DNA of 27,778 bases, taken from JACQNR01 sp049515175 (GTDB lineage: Bacteria; Acidobacteriota; Terriglobia; UBA7540). The stretch covers positions 1 through 27,778 of the forward strand of contig JBEKUI010000019.1 in assembly GCA_049515175.1 (NCBI GenBank). The letters are read 5' to 3'. The notes beneath the pieces were generated by a model, which saw only the letters and a list, made by a program, of their open reading frames with translations, made no database searches and was not told the origin of the DNA. This document shows, one piece after another, positions 1-8,604 of the stretch. The first letter of the stretch is position 1. The number at the start of each line of letters is the position of its first letter. The position numbers and the translations under genes are program-made.

Positions 1-42
1 GCGCTACCAACTGCCGGCGAGGTTCTTTGGAGGGCGGTGATT

Positions 43-711
43 TCAGTCCGGCTCGGGGCCGGCGGCGGCGCGCAGTCTTTGAATGGCTGCCGCCACGCCG
101 TCCGGGGCACCGAAGACGGCCGAGCCCGCGACGAGCACGTTGGCGCCCGCTTCCACAACCTGGCGCGCGGTCTGCTCGTTGATGCCGCCGTCCACCTCGA
201 CGTCGCAGGTGAGGCGCCGCTCGCGCAGCGCGGCGCGCACCTGGCGGATTTTGCCCAGCATCTCGGGAATAAACTCCTGGCCCCCAAACCCCGGATTCAC
301 GGTCATCACCAGAATCAACTGGACGCTCCCCAGCACATCCGAAATCAGATCCACGGGGGTGGCGGGATTGATCACGACACCGGCGTTCTTGCCCAGGCTC
401 CGAATCTGCTGCAAGGCGCGGTGGAGATGCGGCGTGGTCTCCTGGTGAACGATGATGGTGTCCGCGCCCGCGGCGGCGAAGGGCTGGATGAAGTCCTCGG
501 GCCGGGCCACCATGAGGTGAGCCTCGATGGGCAGCCGCGTCGCGGGCCGGAGAGACTCGACAATCAGCGGCCCGAAAGTAAGGTTGGGAACGAAGCGGCC
601 ATCCATCACGTCAACGTGAACGCGGTCGGCTCCCGCGGCTTCCACCGCCCGGACCTGCTCGCCGAGGCGGGAAAAATCCGCTGCCAGAATGGAAGGCACG
701 ACCTTGATCAT
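43..711 (-). CDS. rpe: Ribulose-phosphate 3-epimerase
   Basis: Interconverts D-ribulose 5-phosphate and D-xylulose 5-phosphate in the cytoplasmic non-oxidative pentose phosphate pathway. The 222-residue product has the normal family length and the expected TIM-barrel motifs: PSILAADFSRL near residues 6-16, the metal/catalytic segment HVDVMDGRFVPNLTFG at about 32-47 (Asp34 and Asp37 region), MTVNPGFGGQEF in the middle, and EVDGGIN carrying the second catalytic Asp near residue 173. Its ATG overlaps the TGA of the upstream pgl by 4 nt (ATGA), which suggests translational coupling as the last visible cistron of the tkt-pgi-zwf-pgl-rpe run. The 42 bases between its stop and the window edge show nothing. 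Confidence 0.97.
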   Translation of the reverse strand: MIKVVPSILAADFSRLGEQVRAVEAAGADRVHVDVMDGRFVPNLTFGPLIVESLRPATRLPIEAHLMVARPEDFIQPFAAAGADTIIVHQETTPHLHRALQQIRSLGKNAGVVINPATPVDLISDVLGSVQLILVMTVNPGFGGQEFIPEMLGKIRQVRAALRERRLTCDVEVDGGINEQTARQVVEAGANVLVAGSAVFGAPDGVAAAIQRLRAAAGPEPD

Positions 712-1472
712 CCGATTCTCCCCGGAACTTCCCGCAGGCGCTCGGCTGCGGCGCGGTCAACATACCACAGCAAGTGGCCGTTCAGCGGCTTGATTCGCTG
801 GGCGGGCAGATTGCGCGGCTGGTAAGGTCCCTCCAAAACGCGCGCCAGGGTGCTCGCCTTTTCCGCTCCCGCCACAAGAAACAGGATCTGCTTCGCCGCA
901 TTGAGGATCGGGAACGTCAGCGTGATCCGCCCCCATCCCTTCTCCCTTGGCCGGTTCGGACAAACCCACAACTGCGTCTCCTCCAGGGCCGCCGAATCCG
1001 GAAATAGTGAGGCGGTGTGCCCGTCCGCGCCCATGCCCAGTATAACTAAGTCGAAGCGCGGAACCTCTCCTTCCCTCGCCCGTAAGGTTGCGGAGAGCTC
1101 CAGCGCGTATTGGTGAGCGGCCTCGGCGGGATCCTCCCATTCTCCTGCCATGCGATGAAAACATCTTCGGGGAACGCGCGCCGGGGCGAGCAACGCCTGG
1201 CGGATCATCCTGAAATTGCTTTCGGGATGGTCTGGCGCTACGCAACGTTCGTCCACCTGAAACAGGTGAACGCGGTCCCAGGAAATCCGGCTTGAGAAAG
1301 GACTCGTGGAGAGGAGTTCATACAACTGGCGGGGCGTGGTTCCGCCGGAGAGCGCGGCGGCAAAATATCCCGCCTCGGCAATACGCGCGCTCGCCGCCTG
1401 CGCGAAGAATTCGGCCGCGGCGCCGCTCAGTGCGATGAGGTCGGAGTGGATTCGGATCTCGGGATCGGGCAT
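708..1472 (-). CDS. pgl: 6-phosphogluconolactonase
   Basis: Hydrolyses 6-phospho-D-glucono-1,5-lactone to 6-phosphogluconate, the second step of the oxidative pentose phosphate pathway. The 254-residue protein is of the SugarP_isomerase/DevB type: LSGGTTPRQLY at about 41-51, FQVDERCVAPDHPESNFRMI at 71-90, and the signature LGMGADGHTASLFP at 145-158. The ATG lies 3 nt after the TGA of zwf and the gene end overlaps rpe, so it is likely translated by coupling; no strong independent Shine-Dalgarno is visible. The position between zwf and rpe agrees with the assignment. Confidence 0.95.
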   Translation of the reverse strand: MPDPEIRIHSDLIALSGAAAEFFAQAASARIAEAGYFAAALSGGTTPRQLYELLSTSPFSSRISWDRVHLFQVDERCVAPDHPESNFRMIRQALLAPARVPRRCFHRMAGEWEDPAEAAHQYALELSATLRAREGEVPRFDLVILGMGADGHTASLFPDSAALEETQLWVCPNRPREKGWGRITLTFPILNAAKQILFLVAGAEKASTLARVLEGPYQPRNLPAQRIKPLNGHLLWYVDRAAAERLREVPGRIG

Positions 1473-1475
1473 GCG

Positions 1476-3038
1476 TCAGTGCGTGATATCCGGCTGCTGC
1501 CAGGAACGCCCGTCGGCCGCAATGAAAGCGTCCGCTTCCGCCGGCCCCCAGCTGCCGGATTCGTAAAATGCCAAACCCTTCTCGCCGTCCTCGCGCCAGC
1601 GGGTGAGAATGGGGTCCACCAACTCCCACGAAAGCTCGACCGCGTCCTCGCGGTTGAAGAGCGTGGCGTCGCCCAGCATGCAATCAAGCAGCAGGGTTTC
1701 GTAGGCGGTGGGCGGCGAGGAACTAAAAGCCTCGCCATAACGGAAGTTCATGGTGACGGGCTCAATCTGCATGATCGCGCCCGGCGCCTTGGCGCTGAAA
1801 CGCAAAGACATTCCCTCGTCGGGTTGGATGTGCACGATGAGCAGATTGGGCTCGATGTGCTGGGTCGCGCAGTCGCGAAATAGCAGGTGCGGCACGCGGC
1901 GGAATTGAATGGCGATCTCCGAGGCGCGCTTCGCCAGGCGCTTTCCGGAACGCAGGTAGAACGGCACGTCCGCCCAGCGCCAGTTGTCGATATGGAACTT
2001 CAAAGCCGCGAAGGTTTCGGTCACTGAGGTCGGCGCCACTTTCGGCTCGGCGCGATAAGCGGGCACGCTCGCCCCATGCGCGAGGCCCTCGCGGTACTGG
2101 CCGCGCAGTGCAAATTCGTGGACCCGCTCGGCGGGAAACGATCGGACCGACCGCAGGACTTTTGCCTTCTCGTCGCGGACGGCGTCGGCTCGAAACGTGG
2201 CGGGAGGTTCCATCGCCACCAGGCTCAGCAACTGCAGCACGTGATTCTGAATCATGTCGCGGAGCAATCCCGCCTCTTCGTAGTAAGAACCCCGTCCTTC
2301 GACCCCGAGATCCTCCGCCACCGTAATTTGAACGTGATCGATGTAGCGGCGATTCCAAATCGGCTCGAACACTCCGTTGGCAAAGCGGAAGACGAGCAGA
2401 TTCTGCACCGTTTCTTTGCCCAGATAGTGGTCGATGCGGTAGACCTGGTCTTCGTTGAACGCGGCTGTTACCACGCGGTTGAGTTCACGCGCGCTGGCGA
2501 GGTCGCGCCCAAAAGGTTTCTCGATTACGATACGAGTCCAATTCCCGCGCGGGTCCTTGGGCCGGGCTAACCCCGCACTGCCCAATTGGCCGACCACGAG
2601 AGGAAAGAAACTGGGAGGAGTAGCGAGATAGAAGAGACGGTTCCCCGCTGTGCCTTTATCCCGGTCAAGCTGGTTAAGCAGACCTTTCAATTGTTCGTAG
2701 GCCACAGGCTCGCCGAAATTTCCCGCCAGATAATAGAGCCTACTCCCAAATCGCTCCTCAAAGGCGGCTGACTCCTCGGCGGGCAAGCGGAGGAATTCTG
2801 TCACAGCCTGCCGCATCTTTTCGCGAAACTGTTCGTGGCTGAAGGGCGTGCGCCCGCAGCCAACCACGGAGAATTCCGGCGGCAGCATCCCCAGGCCTGC
2901 AAGATAATAGAGCGCCGGCACGATCTTCCGCTCTGTCAGATCACCCGACGCGCCGAAGATGACCATGGCACACGGGTCCGGCAGCCGCCGCTGCCGCCGA
3001 CTCCACAAAGCGTTATCGGATAATCCAGGTAAACTCAT
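1476..3038 (-). CDS. zwf: Glucose-6-phosphate 1-dehydrogenase
   Basis: Oxidises glucose 6-phosphate to 6-phosphogluconolactone with reduction of NAD(P)+. The 520-residue product has the N-terminal dinucleotide motif GASGDLT (29-35), EKPFG (173-177) and the substrate/catalytic signature RIDHYLGKE (201-209), followed by the long C-terminal substrate-binding domain. The length is typical of bacterial enzymes, with a slightly extended basic N-terminus. It lies 63 nt downstream of pgi and 3 nt upstream of pgl. The ATG start is kept although the upstream Shine-Dalgarno is weak, because the dinucleotide motif sits at a plausible distance from it. Confidence 0.97.
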   Translation of the reverse strand: MSLPGLSDNALWSRRQRRLPDPCAMVIFGASGDLTERKIVPALYYLAGLGMLPPEFSVVGCGRTPFSHEQFREKMRQAVTEFLRLPAEESAAFEERFGSRLYYLAGNFGEPVAYEQLKGLLNQLDRDKGTAGNRLFYLATPPSFFPLVVGQLGSAGLARPKDPRGNWTRIVIEKPFGRDLASARELNRVVTAAFNEDQVYRIDHYLGKETVQNLLVFRFANGVFEPIWNRRYIDHVQITVAEDLGVEGRGSYYEEAGLLRDMIQNHVLQLLSLVAMEPPATFRADAVRDEKAKVLRSVRSFPAERVHEFALRGQYREGLAHGASVPAYRAEPKVAPTSVTETFAALKFHIDNWRWADVPFYLRSGKRLAKRASEIAIQFRRVPHLLFRDCATQHIEPNLLIVHIQPDEGMSLRFSAKAPGAIMQIEPVTMNFRYGEAFSSSPPTAYETLLLDCMLGDATLFNREDAVELSWELVDPILTRWREDGEKGLAFYESGSWGPAEADAFIAADGRSWQQPDITH

Positions 3039-3101
3039 GCTTCACCCGAGGAATGCTTCCGGGCGCCACAAGCTGCTGTTGAAGTGCGCCCATTTCCAGA
3101 T

Positions 3102-4835
3102 TCAGTCGCGCCTCCGGCGTAACTCCACCACGGCCTTTTTCACGAAGTTTGTGATGTGGTCCAAGCCCGCGTGCGTGTTTCGTCCAAGGTGGAAGCGAAT
3201 CACCGGCCGCCCTTTACTCTGCAGGGCCTCAAAATCTCCCAACGCCTGCGCCTGCTTCAAAACTCCAAAGCCATACTGTTCACCGGGAATCGGCAGGTCG
3301 TTCTCGTCGTCCGCCGTGATCAGAATGAACAGACCGGTGTTGGGCCCGCCTTTGTGGAATTGCCCAGTGGAATGGAGGTACCGGGGCCCGTAGCCAACCG
3401 TTGTGGCGAGCCTCAGGGCATCACGGAGTTGCAGGCGTAATGCCTGAATGGCCGCCTTGTGGGCGCTCGTAGGCTCGAGATAGGGAAGCAAGGCAACGTA
3501 AGTGCCCGGCGTGGCCTGGGAAAGGAATTTCGCCAGGCACGCAGTGGCCGAACCGTCCTCACCCCCCCCGGATTCGGCGACTTCCCCACTCTTTCCGGAC
3601 CCACAATAGAATTTCACGCCCTCGAACACAGCGAGCGGCTCATCTTCTGGAAGACGACCGCGTGTGCGAAACTCCTCCAGCAATCGATGTGTGTTGTCCT
3701 TGCTTTCCTGGACGTTCGGCTGGTCGAAGGGGTTGATACCGAGCAGGGCACCGGCCGTGGCTGTCGCGATTTCCCAGCGGAAGAACTCCTTCCCCAGATC
3801 ATATTTATCTTCCAGCGTAATCCGGACGACCGGATGCCCCGCGGCCTCCAGTGTCTCGAGCCGGCTGTTGGCGATTCGCTTGGTCTCTCCGGCAACAAAC
3901 ATGTGAACGAAGATTCGGTCGTTTTCATAAGCGGGGCGTTCGCCAACATATTCCCGGATCACCGGCAATAATCCCGTCCCTTCCTTGCCGGTGCTCTCCG
4001 CGATCAACTGTTCCGCCCAGTCGCCGAAGGTGTAGATCCCCGCTGACATTACCAGTGTGAGTTTGTCCCAGCCGGACCGCGCCGCTTCCGCGAGCAAGAC
4101 ACCCAGTGAAATCCCTGGATTCTCGGCGAGGGGAACGTCTGGAGAGCAGGCCCTGACCATTCCCTGGGCGCGTTCGAGCAATTTGCGCACATCGACACCT
4201 GCGAGTGCGGCGGGCACCATGCCAAAGTTCGACAGAGCGGAGTACCGGCCTCCGATATCGGGCTGGCCGGGGAAGACTTTTCGAAAGTGCATTTCCTGCG
4301 CGAGCTTCTCGAGGGAACTCCCCGGGTCGGTAATGGCCACGAAGTTTTCGCCCGCCGCGTCGTCTTTCGCCTGCCGCACCCGTCCGTAGAAGTACTTGAA
4401 GAAACTCAGCGATTCGACGGTCCCGCCCGACTTGCTCGAAACCAGGAAGAGAGTATTGGGAATATCGATGTCTCCCTCCACGGCGGCGACGCAGGCGGGG
4501 ACGGTGGAATCAAGAACATGCAGTTCGAGGTAGCCGGGGGCTGTTCCAAAAGTCACGCGGCATACGTCGGGGCAGAGGCTGCTACCTCCCATCCCCAGTA
4601 CGACAGCGTGCCTGTAGCCGGCTCCGCGCACGTCCTCAACAAACTGCGACAGGTCCTCGAGGTGGGCCAACATCAATTGGGGCGCCGTCAGCCATCCGAG
4701 CGACTTATTGATGATCCGCTGATGTTCGGGTTCGGTTTTCCAAAGGGAGGGGTCGCGCGCCCATAGGCGCTCGGCAAAACGCTCCGCCTGCAGCCGGGCA
4801 AGCGTCGTTCCTACGGTTGCCTCCAGATTAGTCAA
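3102..4835 (-). CDS. pgi: Glucose-6-phosphate isomerase (Tal-Pgi type isomerase module)
   Basis: Interconverts glucose 6-phosphate and fructose 6-phosphate, linking glycolysis to the pentose phosphate genes around it. In its 577 residues the SIS-fold phosphosugar motifs are GMGGSS (81-86) and SSKSGGTVE (133-141), with the isomerase signature DIGGRYSAL (193-201) and the conserved EGTGLLPVIREY segment further on. Overall it resembles the C-terminal isomerase half of bifunctional transaldolase/glucose-6-phosphate isomerases more than the classical enzyme, but the transaldolase half is absent and tkt lies only 46 nt upstream. The ORF begins with TTG, preceded by GGGAG about 8 nt away, and no in-frame ATG is nearby. 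Function is well supported; the relationship to Tal-Pgi is recalled from the family, not aligned. Confidence 0.93.
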   Translation of the reverse strand: MTNLEATVGTTLARLQAERFAERLWARDPSLWKTEPEHQRIINKSLGWLTAPQLMLAHLEDLSQFVEDVRGAGYRHAVVLGMGGSSLCPDVCRVTFGTAPGYLELHVLDSTVPACVAAVEGDIDIPNTLFLVSSKSGGTVESLSFFKYFYGRVRQAKDDAAGENFVAITDPGSSLEKLAQEMHFRKVFPGQPDIGGRYSALSNFGMVPAALAGVDVRKLLERAQGMVRACSPDVPLAENPGISLGVLLAEAARSGWDKLTLVMSAGIYTFGDWAEQLIAESTGKEGTGLLPVIREYVGERPAYENDRIFVHMFVAGETKRIANSRLETLEAAGHPVVRITLEDKYDLGKEFFRWEIATATAGALLGINPFDQPNVQESKDNTHRLLEEFRTRGRLPEDEPLAVFEGVKFYCGSGKSGEVAESGGGEDGSATACLAKFLSQATPGTYVALLPYLEPTSAHKAAIQALRLQLRDALRLATTVGYGPRYLHSTGQFHKGGPNTGLFILITADDENDLPIPGEQYGFGVLKQAQALGDFEALQSKGRPVIRFHLGRNTHAGLDHITNFVKKAVVELRRRRD

Positions 4836-4881
4836 AGTCCGTCTCCCTTCCAGCCCCGAGGAAGAATTGCTTTTCGATCAT

Positions 4882-6906
4882 TTACCTTCCCATCAGCGCT
4901 TTCGCCCGCTGGACGACGTTCGCCGCCGTAAAGCCAAACTTCTCCGCCAGAACTTTCCACGGTGCGGAAGCGCCGAAGCGATTCAGGCTGACCACGGCGC
5001 CCTTCGTCCCCACGTAGCGCTCCCACCCGAATGAAACCGCCGCCTCAACTGCCAGGCGCATTGTGATGGCGGGCGGCAGCACTTCGTCCTTGTACTCCTG
5101 GGACTGTTTCTCAAAGAGGTCCCAACTGGGCATGCTCACGACGCGCGCCGGGATCCTCTCCGCCGCGAGCTTTTCATAAGCATCCAGGGCCACATACACT
5201 TCAGAACCTGTAGCGATCAGGATAATCTCCGGCGCTTTCTCGGACGCATCCGCCAGCACATAAGCGCCGCGCGTCAAACCCTCGGCCGGGCCATGTTTGC
5301 TCCGGTCAATGATGGGGAGGACCTGTCGCGTCAGCGCCAGCACGACCGGACCGCCTCGATGCTCGATTGCGACGCGCCACGCGACGGCCGTCTCATTGGC
5401 GTCCGCCGGGCGGAGCAGCATGAGATTCGGAATGGCGCGCAACGCTGCGAGATGTTCCACCGGTTGATGCGTCGGGCCGTCTTCGCCCAGGAAAATACTG
5501 TCATGTGTAAAAACGAAGATGGAACGCGCGCCCATCAGCGCCGCCAGGCGGACCGCCGGCCGCGCATAGTCGGAAAACACCATGAACGTGCCGCCATAGG
5601 GAATCAGCCCGCTCAGCGCCATGCCGTTCAAGGCGGCGCCCATGCAGTGCTCACGCACCCCAAAATGGAAATTGCGCCCGCCATAATTGTTCTTGCTGAA
5701 GTCTCCCTGTCCTTTCACGTACGTGTTGTTCGAGGGAGCGAGGTCAGCCGACCCGCCGAGCAGTGTCGGGAGGCTTGGGGCGATTGCCGCCAGCACTTTT
5801 CCGGAAGCCTGGCGAGTTGCCATCGCGCCGTCGGAAGATTTGAACGTGGGGATCTTATCTGCCCAGCCCGCCGGGAGTTCACCCTTCTCGAAGCGGTCCC
5901 ATTCCGCTGCGAGATCAGGAAACGCCTGCCGGTAGGCCGCGAGCTGCTGCTGCCACTCCGCCTCTGCCGCAGCGCCCCGGTCAATCGCCTTGCGGAACTG
6001 CGCCAGCGCTTCCTCCGGCACCAGGAACTTTGCCTCAGGAGGCCAGCCGTAGGCCTGCTTGGTCAGCCTGATTTCCTCTTCCCCGAGCGGTGCGCCGTGC
6101 GCCTCCGCCGTGTCCTGCGCGTGAGGAGCGCCGTAGGCGATGTGCGTCCGCACCATGATGATCGAAGGCTTGCCTTGCTGCGCTTGCGCGGCGCGAATGG
6201 CAGCATCGATTGCGGCCAAGTCGTTACCATCGGGGACTTGCTGCACAAACCAGCCATAAGCCTCAAAGCGCTTGGCGCGATCTTCCGTAAATGCCAGGTC
6301 CGTCGACCCCTCAATGGAAATGTGATTGTCGTCGTAAAGGTAGATGATGTTATCGAGCCCCAGGTGGCCCGCAAGCGACGCCGCCTCGTGAGAAATGCCT
6401 TCCATCAAGTCGCCGTCGCTAACGATGGCATAAATCGTGTAGTCCACAAGGTCATGTCCAGGGCGATTAAAATGCGCCGCCAGATACTTCTCCGCGATGG
6501 CCATGCCCACACCCGTGGCAAGACCTTGACCGAGCGGCCCGGTGGTCGTTTCGATTCCCTCGACTAAGAGATTCTCCGGATGCCCGGGCGTCCTGCTTTC
6601 AAACTGCCGGAACTGCTTGAGGTCGTCGAGCGCCAGATCGTAGCCCGTCAAGTGCAAGAGGCTGTACAGCAGCATCGAGCCGTGACCCGCCGAGAGGACA
6701 AAGCGGTCGCGGTTCGGCCAATGCGGTTTGTGCGGATGGTGACGCAGGTGCCGCGTCCACAGTACATACGCCATCGACGCCGCGCCCATGGGCATTCCGG
6801 GATGGCCGGAGTTCGCCTTCTGGACGGCGTCCATAGCCAGACAGCGAATCGTGTTGATACAGAGTTGATCGAGTGCCGCGTTCGCGGTTGCAGTGTCACC
6901 TGACAA
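4882..6906 (-). CDS. tkt: Transketolase
   Basis: Thiamine-diphosphate enzyme that moves two-carbon units between ketose and aldose phosphates in the non-oxidative pentose phosphate pathway. The 674 residues match the family length. Visible landmarks are GHPGMPMGAASMAYVLW near the N-terminus, the ThDP-binding SDGDLMEGISHEAASLAGH, and in the pyrimidine-binding domain REHCMGAALNGMALSG with GGTFMVFSDYARPAVRLAAL. The start is TTG, placed 9 nt after a clear GGAGG; the ATG that overlaps this Shine-Dalgarno is in another frame and soon meets a stop. It is the first gene of the minus-strand pentose phosphate run and probably carries the operon promoter in the region shared with gnd. Confidence 0.97.
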   Translation of the reverse strand: MSGDTATANAALDQLCINTIRCLAMDAVQKANSGHPGMPMGAASMAYVLWTRHLRHHPHKPHWPNRDRFVLSAGHGSMLLYSLLHLTGYDLALDDLKQFRQFESRTPGHPENLLVEGIETTTGPLGQGLATGVGMAIAEKYLAAHFNRPGHDLVDYTIYAIVSDGDLMEGISHEAASLAGHLGLDNIIYLYDDNHISIEGSTDLAFTEDRAKRFEAYGWFVQQVPDGNDLAAIDAAIRAAQAQQGKPSIIMVRTHIAYGAPHAQDTAEAHGAPLGEEEIRLTKQAYGWPPEAKFLVPEEALAQFRKAIDRGAAAEAEWQQQLAAYRQAFPDLAAEWDRFEKGELPAGWADKIPTFKSSDGAMATRQASGKVLAAIAPSLPTLLGGSADLAPSNNTYVKGQGDFSKNNYGGRNFHFGVREHCMGAALNGMALSGLIPYGGTFMVFSDYARPAVRLAALMGARSIFVFTHDSIFLGEDGPTHQPVEHLAALRAIPNLMLLRPADANETAVAWRVAIEHRGGPVVLALTRQVLPIIDRSKHGPAEGLTRGAYVLADASEKAPEIILIATGSEVYVALDAYEKLAAERIPARVVSMPSWDLFEKQSQEYKDEVLPPAITMRLAVEAAVSFGWERYVGTKGAVVSLNRFGASAPWKVLAEKFGFTAANVVQRAKALMGR

Positions 6907-6987
6907 GGTATGAATCCTCCATCCCCGAATGGGCTGGCTGGCCGCGGATGATGACGAATCTTCGGGCCAGCATCACCGGAAGAGATT

Positions 6988-7008
6988 AAGTTAAGGATTA
7001 TATAACTT
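6988..7008 (-). promoter_or_regulatory. Candidate tkt-operon promoter with overlapping inverted repeat
   Basis: A perfect TATAAT reads on the minus strand at 7002-6997, about 90 nt before the tkt start. It sits inside a perfect 6-bp inverted repeat, AAGTTA (6988-6993) and TAACTT (7003-7008), separated by 9 bp, which is the geometry of an operator that would cover the -10 box. No good TTGACA is seen at 17 bp. The site lies in the only non-coding gap between the divergent tkt operon and gnd, so a regulator bound here could affect both. Inference only. Confidence 0.35.
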
Positions 7009-7141
7009 CGCCTCGGTGTTGGGCAGGGACAAACCCACGAGTCGCAGAAAATCTTACCGGCGCGAATTCGCCCACCGCCGCCGTTCCCATCTGGTATTCT
7101 ATTGCGCCGAATTCATATCTGAAGACAAAGGGAGACCCTTC

Positions 7142-8548
7142 ATGAGCAAGAAGCATTTGGGAATCATTGGACTGGGCGTGATGGGCCGAAACCTGGCGCT
7201 TAACGCCGCGAGCAAAGGTTTCTCGGTCGTTGGCTATGACGCCGATGCAGCGAAGTCCCGAGAAGTCGCCGAAGCGACGGCGGGCAAGGACGTTGCGGTT
7301 GCCGCCTCTCTACCTGAGTTCGTGGAGGCGCTCGAAGCGCCGCGCCGCATCTGGATGATGGTACCGGCCGGCAAGGCGGTGGATGCCGTGCTCGCCGAAC
7401 TGAAGCCCGCGCTGGGCGCCGACGATATCGTCATTGACGGCGGCAATTCTCACTTCAAGGACACGGAGCGGCGGGCGAAAGATTGGGAAACGGTCGGACT
7501 TCGTTTCTTCGGCATGGGCGTGAGCGGCGGCGAAGAAGGCGCGCTGCACGGCCCTTGTCTGATGCCCGGCGGGCACGAAGCATCTTACCGCCGCCTGGAG
7601 CCTGTCCTCACCAAGATGGCCGCGCAGATTGACGATGGTGCTTGCTGCACCTACATCGGCCCCGGCGGTGCGGGCCACTACGTGAAGATGGTCCACAACG
7701 GCATCGAATACGGCATCATGCAGACGATTTGCGAGGCCTATGACCTCCTGCGGAGCGTGCTCGGCCTGAGCGCCACGGAAATCCACGACATCTTCGCGCA
7801 GTGGAACGCGGAGGAGTTGAATTCGTTTCTCCTGGAAATCAGCATCCTGGTCCTCAAGAAGACTGACCCCGAGACCGGCAAACCGCTCGTGGACCTGGTG
7901 CTCGACACGGCCGAGCAGAAAGGCACTGGCAAGTGGACGGCGCAAGACGCGCTCGACTTGGGCGTTGCCGTGCCTACGCTGACCAGCGCGGTGCTGGCGC
8001 GCATCGTCTCCGGGCTTAAGGAGGAACGCATGGCTGCCGCCGAAAAGCTCCGCGGTCCGAAGCGCAAGTTCGGCGGTGACAGGCAGGACTTCGTGGCCCG
8101 CCTCCGCGACGCCTACGCTCTTTCCGTTATCGCCTGCTACGCGCAAGGTTTCGCGCAGATGCGCGCTGCCACCAAGGAGTACGGATATAACCTCAAGTTT
8201 CCCGAGATAGCCCGCATCTGGCGCGGGGGCTGCATCATTCGCTCCAAGCTCCTGGAACCGATCCGCGCCGCGTTCAGCCGCAAGACGGACTTACCAAACC
8301 TGATGCTCGACCGCCACTTCCGCGGGCTGATCAACAAGACCGGCAAGAACCTGCGCAAGGTGCTGAAAATCGCCATCGACTCCGGAGTGCCCTGCCCCGC
8401 GTTCACCAATTCGCTGACCTACATCGACAGTTATCGGCAGGCGCGCCTACCCGCGAATCTCTTGCAGGCGCAACGCGACTACTTCGGCGCACACACCTAC
8501 CGTCGAATTGATAAAGAAGGCAAATTTCATACCGAGTGGGACAAGTAG
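7142..8548 (+). CDS. gnd: 6-phosphogluconate dehydrogenase (decarboxylating)
   Basis: Converts 6-phosphogluconate to ribulose 5-phosphate and CO2 with NADP+ reduction. The 468-residue product shows the Rossmann motif GLGVMGRNLALNAASKGF near the N-terminus, GGNSHFKDTERR, the signature GVSGGEEGALHGPCLMPGG, the catalytic segment HYVKMVHNGIEYG (Lys182, Asn186), IWRGGCIIRS and the C-terminal YFGAHTYRRID. The reading frame stays open upstream to 7016, but the ATG at 7142 is chosen because GGGAG lies 6-10 nt before it and because the Rossmann motif then begins at about residue 8, as in the family. Transcribed divergently from the tkt-pgi-zwf-pgl-rpe run; together they cover the oxidative branch. Confidence 0.97.
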   Translation: MSKKHLGIIGLGVMGRNLALNAASKGFSVVGYDADAAKSREVAEATAGKDVAVAASLPEFVEALEAPRRIWMMVPAGKAVDAVLAELKPALGADDIVIDGGNSHFKDTERRAKDWETVGLRFFGMGVSGGEEGALHGPCLMPGGHEASYRRLEPVLTKMAAQIDDGACCTYIGPGGAGHYVKMVHNGIEYGIMQTICEAYDLLRSVLGLSATEIHDIFAQWNAEELNSFLLEISILVLKKTDPETGKPLVDLVLDTAEQKGTGKWTAQDALDLGVAVPTLTSAVLARIVSGLKEERMAAAEKLRGPKRKFGGDRQDFVARLRDAYALSVIACYAQGFAQMRAATKEYGYNLKFPEIARIWRGGCIIRSKLLEPIRAAFSRKTDLPNLMLDRHFRGLINKTGKNLRKVLKIAIDSGVPCPAFTNSLTYIDSYRQARLPANLLQAQRDYFGAHTYRRIDKEGKFHTEWDK

Positions 8549-8604
8549 GGCTGCCCGTTGAAGGATTGCAGGAGCAACTTGGTGTTGAATGGGAGCATGA
8601 CGCC

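Noticed and set aside
5293..6567. 424-residue plus-strand ORF opposite tkt
   Set aside because: Fully antisense to a well-supported transketolase; composition is Arg-rich and lacks any domain, typical of a GC-rich shadow frame.
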